Notes under the pieces: model-generated
The model's input: the letters and a program-made list of their open reading frames with translations, nothing else
Told to the model about the DNA's origin: nothing
The model's database searches: none
Made by a program: the position numbers and the translations under genes
Shown: positions 48,521 through 60,110 of the stretch, in pieces
Layout of the letters: each line of letters begins with the position of its first letter
Numbering within the stretch: the stretch's first letter is position 1
DNA from: Bubalus kerabau
Taxonomy: Eukaryota; Chordata; Mammalia; Artiodactyla; Bovidae
DNA length: 64,000 nt
Assembly: GCF_029407905.1 (NCBI RefSeq)
Contig: NC_073625.1
Coordinates: 168,040,240-168,104,239 of the forward strand
Direction: 5' to 3'

Positions 48521-48700
48521 CAGGAGATGCAAGAGATGTAAGTTTGATCTCTGGGTTGGGAAGATCCTCAGGAGGAAGAAATGGCAGCCCACTCAGTATT
48601 CTAGCCTGGACAATCCCATGGAGAGGAGCCTGGTGGGCTACAGTCCATGGGTCACAAAGAGTCAAACATGACTGAGTGCACGCACACACACACACCTAGA
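48521..48700 (+). mobile_element. Bov-tA SINE body, split from its head
   Basis: It resumes with CAGGAGATGCAAGAGATG and runs to the Bov-A end with a (CA)n tail. Its head is at 48232-48274, separated by an inverted insert and a 65-bp filler. The loop 48275-48358 is the reverse complement of 48521-48604. Confidence 0.88.
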
Positions 48701-48709
48701 AAATTTTAA

Positions 48710-49389
48710 AGTAAGTATGTGCCTTAAAATATATTCCCATTGACAATATTGCACTAGAATCTATTGCTAGAGAAAAACATGACTAAGGAGATTTCCAAAG
48801 AAAAATAATCAGCTATACAAAGCATAAATACACTTCACTTTAACCCAACACAGTTATTTCTTGTTATGCCAGAAACACAAAGCATACTTGTATACATCTT
48901 ACTCAAATCATGACTGACTATAATTTGAAGTCAAGAGCAAGATTATAATTCTCATCAGTTTTCACAGTTCATACATTTTCTTGTAGACAAAATAAAGGGA
49001 GAAGTCCCAAAGCAGAAACAATGCTTTTGGTAACATCTATGCAGCCATTCTTGAAGTTAATATTTCACAAATGTCTACAATGGGTCAGGACCTGCATGAG
49101 ACAACAACAACAAGATAAAGGATGTGCAGTAATAACAAACACAGGCCTTCCTTTTCCACCCCCATTCAGTGAAGCCACATTCTCCGTGGCTTATAGGATA
49201 CGTGCCACTCTTAGTTACCACTTTGCAAAGCATGCATTTAAATGCAGTAACATTTTCAGGGTGATCTAGCCTATAGATAGCACCAGAAGGAAATACTAAA
49301 CATGCACTGTTTGACATAAATTAACTCTAACATGTGTTGTTTATATGTTTAATGTATATTTGTTGTAGCAATTATCTCAATTTCTTGGG
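48710..49389. other. Unique sequence without a recognised gene
   Basis: I see no repeat or exon signal. Confidence 0.4.
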
Positions 49390-49693
49390 AACATAGCTCT
49401 TGGGGGAGGGGATGGTCCAAGCTTGGGGAAGGTGATTTTCCAGGCTGGAGATGTGAAGGCAAGGTGCTGCAGAAAACAATTGTCTCCTCTGGCTGGCACT
49501 GAGTCGCAGCTGCACAGGCTGTGTGTGATATGGCTGCTGTCAATGAAGGCAGTTGTATGCAGAGCACTGCTGGGCTGTCGGCTGCAGCTACCGAAGGGCT
49601 TGTTGCAGTATTTGGGTGATGTCTGAAGACGAAGGCAGATACTGGGAGGGCAGAACAATCACACTGAGCAAGGCACAAGGGCCCAGGCACTCG
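49390..49693 (+). other. Exon-like GC-richer island ending in a strong splice donor
   Basis: This 300-bp unique block is clearly richer in G/C than its surroundings. It ends CACTCG/GTAAGTA, an excellent donor, at 49693/49694. It could be a non-coding first exon of PLSCR5 (same strand, 7.8 kb upstream of the start codon), an lncRNA exon or a conserved enhancer. Frames are open on both strands (67 and 113 codons) but none looks like a known protein. Confidence 0.35.
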
Positions 49694-49967
49694 GTAAGTA
49701 TATTTAAATTAATGGGAGAAATAAAGAGATTTTCAAAATGGTAAAGCAGTTTTTGGTGGGAAGCACTGGGGTTTGTGAAGATTTTTAATGTCTTCTTAAT
49801 TCTCCCTGTCAATCTACTTGGTAGCTCCAATTTTTTCTCTCTCTCTCTTCTCTCTAAGAGATGCACATAGACATACAGCCTGAAAGACATCTCAATAAAT
49901 AATTACTGATTTGTCGTATGTCTGCAGAGTACAGTTTTCTGCTTGTAATGCTCTTTTTTCTACTAAT

Positions 49968-50351
49968 ATGGCCTGGAATGAGCCAGAACCTTTAAGAATA
50001 TTCCCATTACTTTTAGATTCTTTAAAGGATCCATTATTAACTGTTAAAAGTTTGAACTGTACACAACAAATCAGTCAAATGCCAGAAGACAAAGCACAAC
50101 AAAGATGGGTTGCTGAGGGAACTCCATTTGACCTAACTTCATCTAACCTGAAGAAAATGTATAAGGCTAAAAATTCAAAAAGAACTTCTATACACAAACT
50201 AAACTTTTGTTTACTGATTATGGGATATGCCTTTTCCCAAGGAATCTGTGTACAGGACTCTAAATTAGGAGTACTTGTTATATCATCTTGGTGCATTGGG
50301 TCCTCTCTAGATATATTTGTGTTAGAACCAGCTTCTCTTAGTTTCACATAA
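49968..50351 (+). other. Unassigned 127-codon ORF
   Basis: This is the longest open frame outside a transposon. It starts at an ATG with A at -3 and G at +4 (MAWNEPEPLRIFPLLLDSL). I know no homologue, and the composition is consistent with a chance frame in AT-rich DNA. It lies just after the exon-like island. Confidence 0.2.
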
Positions 50352-50694
50352 ATTCTTCCCTGTATCTAGGATTCTTTTTCATTTTTCTCTAGTCCTTTAA
50401 ATCAGTATCTTTTTAAGTAGTCAAAAAGGGAGTAAGAAACCTCTTATTAGCAACCAAGAAGCATGATCCAGTATACTATTCTTTCATTATTTAATAAAGA
50501 ATAGTTATTTTTCCGTTTTAAGTATCAGAGGAAAGTAAAATTAGACACGTACCTGTGAAACAAAGAATTGCTCATTTGAATGACACATTACTGATTCTGA
50601 ATAGCTTTGCTTTTCAGAGAGCAGATGAGTTGCATCATTTTATTCTCAAGAGGTGGTAACTGATTCTTTTGAAAAGTAAAAGGAATATTGCATC

Positions 50695-50805
50695 TCTATG
50701 TTGTGATCCTCCACTAGAGTGGAGGCCATATCAGTGCATCTCAGTGGGCTCCATAATGCTATGCACATAGTAAAAAGTCAATGAATGATTATTAAAAGAA
50801 TGAAT
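50695..50805 (+). repeat. L2/MIR-type 3' end fragment
   Basis: 'ctatgcacatagtaaaaagt' followed by 'caatgaatgattattaaaag' resembles the L2 3' terminus. Confidence 0.5.
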
Positions 50806-51454
50806 GAAACACTGTTTCAAAAGGGCAGATTGAAATAAGATAGTAAAGAAATGCACCTTGACAGGAATTTGGAAAGTGCGAATAATTTGCTGCTGAAATA
50901 GGAGTTGCATGTTCCTAGAGAAGAAACATCTAATTTACATTAAGAGGTTGGATATCTTACATTTAGCAGTGTTGTTTCCAATCAAATAACTCTGGAAAAA
51001 AACATTTATACTAATGATATTTCTTCCCATATTTGCTTTTAACTAATTAATATACACCCTGCATTATTTCACAGTGACCTTTAGTGTGGGAAATTATAAA
51101 GCCAGAGGTAAGATTAATGCATAGAAAATGCATGCCTTAAGTGCTGCAAGATTGCTGAAAGTGGATTCATAGTTTAGCAGATGATACCATGAGCCTCACT
51201 GAATGAAAGGAGTTATTTGTCACTAAATTACAGTCCACGTACACACCATTCCCCACCTGTAGCAGTTACTTTTATGACCAGCCGTTCATAAAATTTGCTC
51301 TTATTCTTGTATGATATAGGATGATAGGAACAGCTGAAAACAAATACACACAATCATGTTTACATTTCTTACAGTATAAAGTAATTAAGGTGTATAGATG
51401 ATTCCTTTTCATAAATTAATACTTGGGAGTCCCCTAGATATTCCCTGCTATGAT

Positions 51455-51790
51455 GACCAAGCTAGTGTTGACAGGGACATGTGGAAATGGGAACCCTTAT
51501 CCCTCACTGTTGGGAATGTAAATTTGTACAAGACTATTGGAGACCAATTCAGTGATACTTAGTAAAGACGAAGATCTGCATATCCCATTAGTCAGCATTT
51601 TCATTTCTGGATACATGTGTCTTCAAAAGAATTGCTGTATGTGCACATAGAACCACTGTCTTATATAATGGAAACAACTAAATGTCTATTAAAATGGCAA
51701 TAAGCAGAAATTATATTAATTATGCTTATAAAATGTAATGATATGCAGAGGCTTAAAACAATGTGAAGCTATGCATTGTCATTAAGTTTT
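51455..51790 (+). mobile_element. L1 ORF2 fragment, old
   Basis: 'gtggaaatgggaacccttat', 'tcactgttgggaatgtaaat' and 'aatggaaacaactaaatgtc' are the conserved end of L1 ORF2. It is heavily decayed. Confidence 0.7.
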
Positions 51791-51938
51791 AAAAACATAA
51801 TTTTAAGTGACTAAAATGTGTTTTAGAATTATACCTAAAATAACATTCATATAAATAAAATAATACTCTCTCATTTCAAATATATGTATATTTAGTTATA
51901 TATGTATATATATATATGTTTATGTATTTATGTATGTA

Positions 51939-52153
51939 CTTGCTTCCCTGATGGCTCAGTGGTAAAGAATTTGACTGCCAATGCAGGAGACCTGGGTTTC
52001 ATCCTTGGGTCAGGAAGATTCCCTAGAGAAGGGAATGGCAACCCACTCCAGTATTCTTGCATGGGGAAATCCCATGGACAGAGGAATCTGGTGGGATATA
52101 GTCAATGGGGTCTCAAAAGAGTCAGACACAACTTAGTGACTAAACAACAATAA
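51939..52153 (+). mobile_element. Bov-tA SINE with TSD
   Basis: Full element inserted next to a TA/TG-rich tract. The TSD ATGTATGTA is at 51930-51938 and 52154-52162, though the simple-sequence context weakens its value. Confidence 0.88.
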
Positions 52154-52162
52154 ATGTATGTA

Positions 52163-53437
52163 TATAATATCTAGAAACAATATATTCAGAGCCAGAATAA
52201 CCATTAAGCTAATGAAACAGTCTCAAAGCCAGTCTATCTCACTCCTTGGTCCTTGGTCCTGCCTCAGACCTGTAGGCTTACATCTTAATTTGCTCCACAT
52301 TCTTTTCCCAAAGGATGTCATCTAGAGCATGTTGCTGATTTTGTTTTGTTTTATAACAACAAAAAAAAAAGCATTTATAAAAAAAAAAAAGCATTTCTTT
52401 GGTCACTATATAGGCTTAAATAAATTGGCAGTCTCTCCCTTTGTACCAAGAGAATCTATTTTAGTGAGCTTTTTAGTCATGAAAATTTAAGTCAAATATC
52501 TAACAGCTAAATAAATAATGGGGAAGTTCTGAACAATGATATAACACTGAATGACAGACCCTCCTAACAGCTGTGATAGATCCTATAAAAAGGCCAAGGG
52601 CAAGATTGTGCCAAGACTAATGATGGATTTTTTTTTTTTTTTTCTCATTTCCTTTTGGCTGAAACTGAAGATACAGGATGTAGAGTTTTTTGGGGAGGCA
52701 TGGTGGCAGGGACAAGGACAGGCAAGGTAGGACATCTCGAGTGGATGAGCACACCCAAGTAGCAGAACAGCAAGGCTGAGGCTTAAGAGAGAGAGGCTGG
52801 TAGGGAGTGTCCTAGGAAGGGGCAGGTCCATGGACCCTGAGTTTTCTGATATCCATTTTCACATCTCCTTTTTTGTACCCACTATGTTATCATCAAGCCC
52901 TGAGTTGTATCCATTGGACATGCTCAACATGTATTGTCTATATTTCATGGAATCAAGGGAGCAGACTGAAATACTGCAGCTTGATGGCAAAGTAACAGTG
53001 ATGATGCTTGAAAAAGTCCAAGGCTTCATAGCACAGAGGTAGGAGGATGGTGGGACCATTTTGAGTATTGAGAGTGGTACTACTTCTTCAATAAAGGTGG
53101 CAGGTGTTAGGGGAGGCAGAGTGAGAGTGAGGTGAAGGAGAACAGCAGCAGGATTGGAGGCAGGGCCAGCTCAAGGAACAACATCTGACTTCGGGAGCAC
53201 GCAAAGACAGGACACTTGAAACCTCTGAGTTTATTAGTGCTTCTGAGCCCCTCCTTGAGAAAGGCTGGGAAACAGGAAGGAAAGGAGGGAAGGGGAGACT
53301 TCAAGCTGGTATCTGCTAAACCTCAAAAAGAAAAAAAAAAAGTCTGTGCTGTTTTTGACAGGACAAAGGAAGAAAGTGTAAAGGAAGGGATGGGCAATAC
53401 CTTCACTTCATCAAGTTAGGTGGCCTGGAAAGTATTT
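52163..53437. other. Unique sequence without a recognised gene
   Basis: A local duplication of an A-run plus GCATTT lies at 52359-52397. The stretch 52640-53330 is moderately GC-rich and purine-rich but shows no supported exon. Confidence 0.4.
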
Positions 53438-53646
53438 GAAAGTGAAAGGGGAACTGTTAGTTCCTCAGTTATATCAGACTCTTTGCAACCCCATGAACTA
53501 TAGTCCACCAGCTGCTTCTTTGCATAAAAAACTTCAGGCAAGAACACTGGAGTGGGTAACCATCCCCTTCTCCAGGGGATCTTCCTGACTGAGTGATCAA
53601 CTGGATGTCCCTTGTACTGCAGGCACATCTTTTGCCGCCTGAAAGT
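53438..53646 (-). mobile_element. Bov-tA SINE, diverged
   Basis: From GAAAGTGAAAGGGGAACTG to 'acatcttttgccgcctgaaa'. It is old, and it abuts the solo LTR. Confidence 0.85.
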
Positions 53647-53666
53647 CTTTGTTGCAGGTCAAATAC

Positions 53667-54217
53667 TGAAGGGTTCAATAAGTCAAGTGGCCAAGCTCAA
53701 AAGCATAGATGGTTGGCCTTATAAAGGCCAAAGTAGATGTGAGAGAGTCATTTCCTAGGCAGGTTGATAAGGAGTCTAGGGTCCCCAAGGAGAGAGGGGT
53801 CTGGAATTCTCAAGGAGGAAGAAAGGACAAATTTTCCTTCTCTACATTCCTTAGGATTATATAACAATAATGTATCCTGCCTGAGGACAGTCTCTGGATT
53901 AAACCTTCTGGCTAATTCTGTTATCGTAAAATGTAAATTATGGGAGTAGGTCTGATGAGGTCTTTACAACCTCCAAACATTCTTTGGATTCATTGGAGAG
54001 TATATAACTTCATTGCTAACACTAGCAAGGGGATACTCTTTCTGCCCCCTTCTGATGCCTATGTCAGAAGCTTTCTCTATATCCTTTATACTTTAATAAA
54101 ACTTTATTACACAAAAGCTCTGAGCGATCAAGCTTCATCTCTGGCCCCGGATTGAATTCTTCTCCTCCGGGGGCCAAGAATCCCGGTGTCTTCACGTGAT
54201 TCAACAACAACCTTTCA
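53667..54217 (+). mobile_element. Solo ERV LTR, complete
   Basis: A 551-bp element starting TGAAGGGTTC and ending CCTTTCA (TG...CA). It has a TATATAA box at 54001-54007 and AATAAA at 54095-54100, then a C-rich U5 (CCCCGGATTGAATTC). It resembles ruminant ERV LTRs I have seen. No internal viral sequence adjoins it, and I found no flanking duplication. Confidence 0.75.
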
Positions 54218-54241
54218 GATGGCTAATTCACTTAGATTTTT

Positions 54242-56249
54242 TTCAGTTAATTTCAGTCTCTCAGTCATTGTGACCCCATGGACTTCAGCACACTAGGTTT
54301 CCCTGTCCATCACCAACTCCCAGAGTTTACTCAAACTCACGTCCATTGAGTCAGTGATGCCATCCAACCATCTCATTCTTTGCTGCCCCCTTCTCCTCCT
54401 GCTTTCAATCTTTCCCAGCATCAGGGTCTTTTCGAATGAGTCAGTACTTCGCATCAGGTAGCCAAAGTATTAGAGTTTCAGCTTCAGCATCTGTCCTTCA
54501 AATGAATATTCAGGACTGATTTGCTTTAGGATGGACTGGTTGGATCTCCTTGCAGTCCAAGGGACTCTCAAGAGTCTTCTTTAATACCAAAGTTCAAAAG
54601 CATGAATTTTTGGCACTCAACTTTCTTTATAGTCCAACTCTCAGATCCATACATGACTGCTGGAAAAACCATAGCCTTGACTAGACACACCTTTGTTGGC
54701 AAAGTAATGTCTCTGCTTCTTAATATGCTTTCTAGGTTGGTCATAACTTTTCTTCCAAGGAACAAGTGTCTTTTAATTTCATGGCTGCAGTCACCATCTG
54801 CAGTGATTTTGGAGCCCCCAAAAATAAAGTCTGTCACTGTTTCCCTATCTATTTGCCATGAAGTGACAGGACCAGATGCCATGATCTCAGTTTTCTGAAT
54901 GTTGAGTTTTAAGCCAACTTTTTCACTCTCTTCTTTCACTTTCATCAAGAGGCTCTTTAGTTCTTCTTCACTTTCTGCCATAAGGGTGGTGTCATCTGTA
55001 TATCTGAGGTTATTGATATTTCTCTCAGCAATCTTGATTCCAGCTTGTGCTTCTTCCAGTCCAGTGTTTCTCATGATGTACTCTGCATATAAGTTAAATA
55101 AGTAGGGTGACGATATACAGCCTTGATGAACTCCTTTCCTTATTTAGAAACAGTCTGTTGTTCCATGTCCAGTTCTAACTGTTGCTTCCTGACCTGCATA
55201 CAGATTTCTCAAGAGGCAGGTCAGGTGGTCTGGTATTCCCACCTCTTGAAGAATTTTCCACAGTTTGTTGTGATCACACAGTCAAAGGCTTTGCATAGTC
55301 AATAAAGCAGAAATAGATGTTTTTTCTGGAACTCTCTTGCTTTTTCCATGATCCAGCAGATATTGGCAATTTGATCTCTGGTTCCTCCACCTTTTCTAAA
55401 CCCAGCTTGAACATCTGGAAGTTCATGGTTCACATACTATTGAAGCCTGGCTTGGAGAATTTTGAGCATTACTTTACTATTGTGTGAGATGAGTGCAATT
55501 CTGCAGTAGTTTGAACATTCTTTGGCATTGCCTTTCTTTGGGATTGGAATGAAAACTGACCTTTTCCAGTCCTGCGGCCACTGCTGAGTTTTCCAAAGTT
55601 ACTGGCATATTGAGTGCAGCACTTTCACAGCTCATCTTTCAGGATTTGAAATAGCTCAACAGGAATTCCTTCACCTCCACTAGCTTTGTTTATAGTGATG
55701 CTTGCTAAGGCCCACTTGACTTGCATCCCAGGATGTGTGGCTCTCCATGAGGGATCATACCATCGTGATTATCTTGGTCATGAAGATCTTTTTTGTATAG
55801 TTCTTCTGTGTATTCTTTCCACCTCTTCTTAATATCCTCTGCTTCTGTTAGGCCCATACCATTTCTGTCCTTTATCAAGCCCATCTTTGCATGAAATGTT
55901 CCCTTGGTAACTCAAATTTTCTTGAAGAGATCTCCAGTCTTTCCCATTCTGTTGTTTTCCCCTATTTCTTTGCATTGATCCCTGAGGAAGGCTTTCTTAT
56001 CTTTCCTTGCTTTTCTTTGGAACTCTGCATTCAAATAGGTATATCTTTCCTTTTTTCCTTTGCCTTTCACTTCTCTTCTTTTCACAGGTATTTTTAAGGC
56101 CTGCTCAGACAACCAATTTGCCTTTTTGCATTTCTTTTTCTTGGGGATGGTCTTGATCCCTGTCCCCTGTACAATGTCACAAACTCCCTTCCGTAGTTGC
56201 TCAGGCACTCTATCAGATCTAATCCCTTGAATCTATTTCTCACTTCCAC
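54242..56249 (-). mobile_element. BovB LINE copy, 2.0 kb
   Basis: The second longest BovB copy. It covers the reverse transcriptase and part of the upstream coding region, with a changed catalytic box (RYTDDTTLMAE, where YADD is usual). The flanking TAGATTTTT at 54233-54241 and 56250-56258 is a likely TSD. Frameshifts and stops are many. Confidence 0.93.
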
Positions 56250-56258
56250 TAGATTTTT

Positions 56259-57219
56259 ATACTTTGTTTTAAAATTGGTGCTCTGTTCAAAGTCAAAATT
56301 AGCTGGTCCCTTGTGACTATAATTTAAAATATCATGTTTGATAGTTCTAATAACAACTTACTTGCTTTAGATCAAAGTTTTTTCAGATGCCCATGGTAAA
56401 CATTAAGAAATTAATAAACATAAAATATAATTTAAAAATACTAGTCATATTTATATACCTTTTACGCAAAATGATAACTCAGATAACGGTAGCTCATTTC
56501 AACCTCGAACACTTCAAAACAACAACAAAAAGAAACACCTCTTTGCCAAATAGGAAGAACCTACACTTCTGTTGCTCTACAACCTGTGAGCTGTCTTTAT
56601 GATTTTTCATTACTATCCGTGCCTTCTCAGGCCACTTAACTATTTTTAGAAGTAGACAGTGTGGCTGATAAAGTAGTAAATCCAACTAATTCAGCCTCTC
56701 CAAATTATATTAACCAGGGCACTGACTTGTTGAGCAAATTCTCCATGGGCATTGAGAAATATGAGCTGGCTAGTCAAGGTTACAGTTATTTTTTTTCCCT
56801 TGGAAAAAAATGCAAAGCAGTTAAATATTACCTCTATGTTTCATTTAACTTTAGATTATTGAAGGTTTGTATTTTCAAATTCCTCTGATTAATAAAATTC
56901 AAATAAAAATAAACGAAATATATATTTATGCATATAAATAGCATAAAATAATTCTTTTCTTGTTTGTTACAGGGAGACAGAGTGGGAAGAAATCCTGAGA
57001 AAACATAAGAATACGACTGTCCAAACATTAACAAAATTTAAAAAATATCTTTATAACTGTCAGAAATCTACATGTGATAGAATGTTTTATCACAGACTCT
57101 GTTACAGGAGATTGCTAGAAATTAGAAAAACAAAATATTTCGGCTATCGCAGTGAGGCAAAAAATACATATTTCAAGAAATAATTTTTAAATATTAAGTG
57201 GAAATAAGGTCCATAAAAA
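56259..57219. other. AT-rich sequence upstream of PLSCR5
   Basis: No repeat family or exon is recognised between the BovB copy and the PLSCR5 5' region. Confidence 0.4.
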
Positions 57220-57522
57220 TAAGTATTGCATATTTTCTTTCCTGGGTTTTTATTCTTTTCCAATTGGTCCTTCAGCCACCAAGTGGGATGATGGTTTGTG
57301 AGTAGTGTGCACTTTTGATGATGGCTTTGTCTCCTCCTGTTGTTCAAAATGATAAAACACAGCATCCAGAAGCTGCGAGGCTCTCCCTTTCTCTGGTGTT
57401 TGTAAGCTGACAAGAAGCAGGCACCCTCTGAAGTTCTATGCCTGCTGTGTTTCTCTTTGCTGCAACAAGAAGAGCCTTTCTTTTAACCTGGCTGCCTTTG
57501 GATAAGTGACTCAGACATATTC
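57220..57522 (+). promoter_or_regulatory. PLSCR5: Putative 5' UTR and proximal promoter of PLSCR5
   Basis: This is non-repetitive sequence just upstream of the start codon. It includes a CCAATTGG box (about 57260) and an AT-rich TGCATATTTT element (about 57228). From about 57400 it becomes less AT-rich. Possible splice acceptors (TTTCTCTTTGCTGCAACAAG, TGACTCAG) mean the exon could instead be internal to a longer 5' UTR. The transcription start is inferred, not seen. Confidence 0.35.
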
Positions 57523-57535
57523 ATGGCCTCTAAAG
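57523..57535 (+). CDS. PLSCR5: PLSCR5 coding exon 1 (start codon exon)
   Basis: This micro-exon holds the start codon of phospholipid scramblase family member 5. It reads ATG GCC TCT AAA G and is followed at once by the donor GTAAGA, giving Met-Ala-Ser-Lys plus the first base of a split codon. Joined to the exon at 63072, the split codon becomes GAT (Asp), so the product starts MASKDAENQ, which agrees with the PLSCR5 N terminus as I remember it. The -3 base is T (TTC before ATG), an ordinary rather than optimal Kozak context. The 5' UTR lies upstream in unique sequence from roughly 57.42 kb; its start, or an acceptor if the exon is internal, cannot be fixed. Thirteen bases alone would prove nothing. 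The call rests on phase, donor and family match with exon 2. Confidence 0.85.
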
Positions 57536-59460
57536 GTAAGAGTAAATATACGCAGCTAATAATATTTCCCTTATGACTGAAAATATAGGTTGTAAGGTGT
57601 TACAATCAGTGAGATTGATACTTTAAAACCTGTCACTTAGTTCTTTGGAACTTTGGAGTTTTTAACTTTGAATGCCAAAGAGCATGTTGCATTAAATATA
57701 TGGAAAAAAAAAAAAAAAACCCACTCTACCTAAAAGAATCCAAAAGTTAAGATGTAAACAATGTTTTTATTATCATAAATATAAACCTTAATGAGAAGAG
57801 CTGCAGAGCAAAATTTAGAATTGGAATATTTAATTCCAAACACAAGTTGATATTTCCAGTTTAAAGAGATTGGTAGAAAACTTTTCACACATAAGTTAAA
57901 AGTGTTATAGTTCAATATTTTTAAATTTCCTATCTGCTATTTAAAATATGTGATACAGCCATTTATTGTAGAGAATTAAATGTGTGTTCTCAGGAGATTC
58001 TAGCAAATTTAATGGACTAGAAGCAAATATTTCTGAACAACGAAGCAAAAATCTTTGAAAATTTATTTGATGGTAAATTATACATAAAAACTAAACAGAA
58101 ACTAATTTAAGCAAACAGATTAATTAAAGACTTTGGGAGGGGGGACTGGTAAATTCTCCTCACAACCCTGAAAATGTAAATCTCATTAGTGCTGTCTCAC
58201 TTAAAAAACTTCTCAGAAGAAAAGGGATATGCTGCTTTTAGGTAATGGGTTGCAATCTCACTAAAAACACTTGTGAAATGATATAAAAATGAAATTATAA
58301 TGTGTTTTCATTCCATTATCAGAAGAAGCCATTAAACTCTGGGCTCTAATGAACAGTTTTATCATGAAGAATTGTGATCAGTATAATTGGTGGAAACCTT
58401 TTAACCTAATTACAAATAGGATTAAGAGAGTCCACTGATTTAAAATATCCTAAATTAAATTAATGATCCACATCAGAGAAATGTGTATACTTATTTGCTT
58501 CCTTTGTCAAAACACACTTAGGATGCTTTTTAACCTGAAACAAAGGAAGTAATTTTTTTTTTTTCACTTTTTGTCACCGTACACTAGTCTCTGAGTATCA
58601 CTGGGAAAGTTCAAGCAAATTGTAAAATATAGACATGAAACTTCAAAATCATGAATTTTAATATATGTGTGTCTCATTTTTATATTTGAAGACAAAATCT
58701 TGGCACGTTCTTTCCTTCATTTAAGACTGACACTAAGACTCAGTCCGAAACATTTCATCACTTTATCAAGTAAGAGTTACAGCAACAACTGTAGGCTGTA
58801 CGGTAAAGGGTTGCAGAGGATGTGAAATATTTATAAGCTAGTTATACATTTTTAAAACAGTAGATAGAAATTCAAAGCCAGATAGAAATTCAAAGGAGTT
58901 TCTTCTTCAACTGGTGGTCGTAGTCTTTGAAGAAACTTGTGACTAGAAAGCAATATTATGATCAAAATATGATTAATCTACCAAAAAAAGCAGTGATGTT
59001 CAGTAATGATAAGGGCTCAAGACTAAACTTAAGAGGTAAAACTTTAAGTAGAAAACTAACACTGTTTCTGCAACCCAGTCAAAATATTTACAGATAAAGT
59101 GGGTAAAATATCTGTGAGAGGACCCTATAGAACTTAAAAGTGAAAAATGAAGTTTCCTTTTGAATTAGGAATCTTGTTTCAGGGGGCAAGTCACTTTATC
59201 ATATTTTTGTGGAGTTTTATTCAAATAGATTTAAAAACATTATTTATACTGTCATGATGTCCTCGGGCCCATTAATCTGTATTGGTAGATAGCATTTTCC
59301 CAGGGAATACAGGCTAGTTGGACATTTCACAGGCAGTTCTGTCAGCACCACTAAATCAAAAGATAGTCTGGACTTTGGATGCCATTAGAACTGAAGAAAT
59401 ATTTGTGTGGTCTGAAGTCCCCTAGTTAGTATAAACAAACACAATTTATGAACACTTTGG

Positions 59461-59534
59461 TCTCAAACTTAAAGTTTGAGAAAAACAGGCATTCCCAGGA
59501 TGATCTAAACTGAAGAGAAGCTTCAGTTTAGATC
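59461..59534. repeat. Two perfect hairpins in PLSCR5 intron 1
   Basis: Hairpin 1 (59461-59481) has arms TCTCAAACT/AGTTTGAGA with a 3-base loop. Hairpin 2 (59502-59534) has 14-bp arms GATCTAAACTGAAG/CTTCAGTTTAGATC with a 5-base loop. Confidence 0.9.
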
Positions 59535-59884
59535 TTCAAAGGCTCTGCTGCTCCAGTGTAAGCCAAAATCCCAGAAGAGCAAGCAAGTGATCTCAGAATG
59601 GTGTTCTCAGAAGTGTCTGACTGAGCCTCGACTTCCTAGTAAAGGCTTTGGACGTGATCTGGGCTGCAGTACATTAACGCCATGAAATCTAAAGCCCTAT
59701 GTGAGGAATGTAGAACCAGTTGCCAGACATTCAGTAACCCACCACATTCTGTCAGAGCAAAATAATTTACAAGATAAATTTGGAATAATTTGCTAATTTT
59801 TTTAACAGTAAAATTGGCAAAAGAGAATCTAATAAACTTTTATCAGTTGTTATTAGAAATTAATCCCTACACATTTTTTTTTTT

Positions 59885-60110
59885 TTTTTACCAATTGAAG
59901 GATAATGTGTGTACAGTTAAGTGCATAAAAGGCACCAAACTTAAGCTCTGTGATTTTTAAAATCAGGATGCGCTACCCAAGACCAAGATATAAAATATTT
60001 CTAGCAGCTCATAAAGATCCCTTACTATTCAATAGCCATATACTTCCATCTCTGAGATCAAACACTATTATGAATTTTATCATTTTAAACTAGTGTTCCC
60101 CAGATCACAA
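59885..60110 (-). repeat. Old L1-type 3' UTR fragment
   Basis: A T run, then 'accaattgaaggataatgtg', 'gtacagttaagtgcataaa' and 'accaagatataaaatatttc' resemble a reversed old L1 3' UTR. Confidence 0.45.

Noticed and set aside
49349..49690. 113-codon minus-strand frame in the exon-like island
   Set aside because: The composition follows from a GC-richer block. There is no known domain, and the best splice signal there is on the plus strand.
57523..57535. Exon 1 as the start of another MASK- protein (for example PHTF2)
   Set aside because: MASKV was considered, but joining to the 63072 exon gives MASKD and a scramblase N terminus on the same strand with correct phase.
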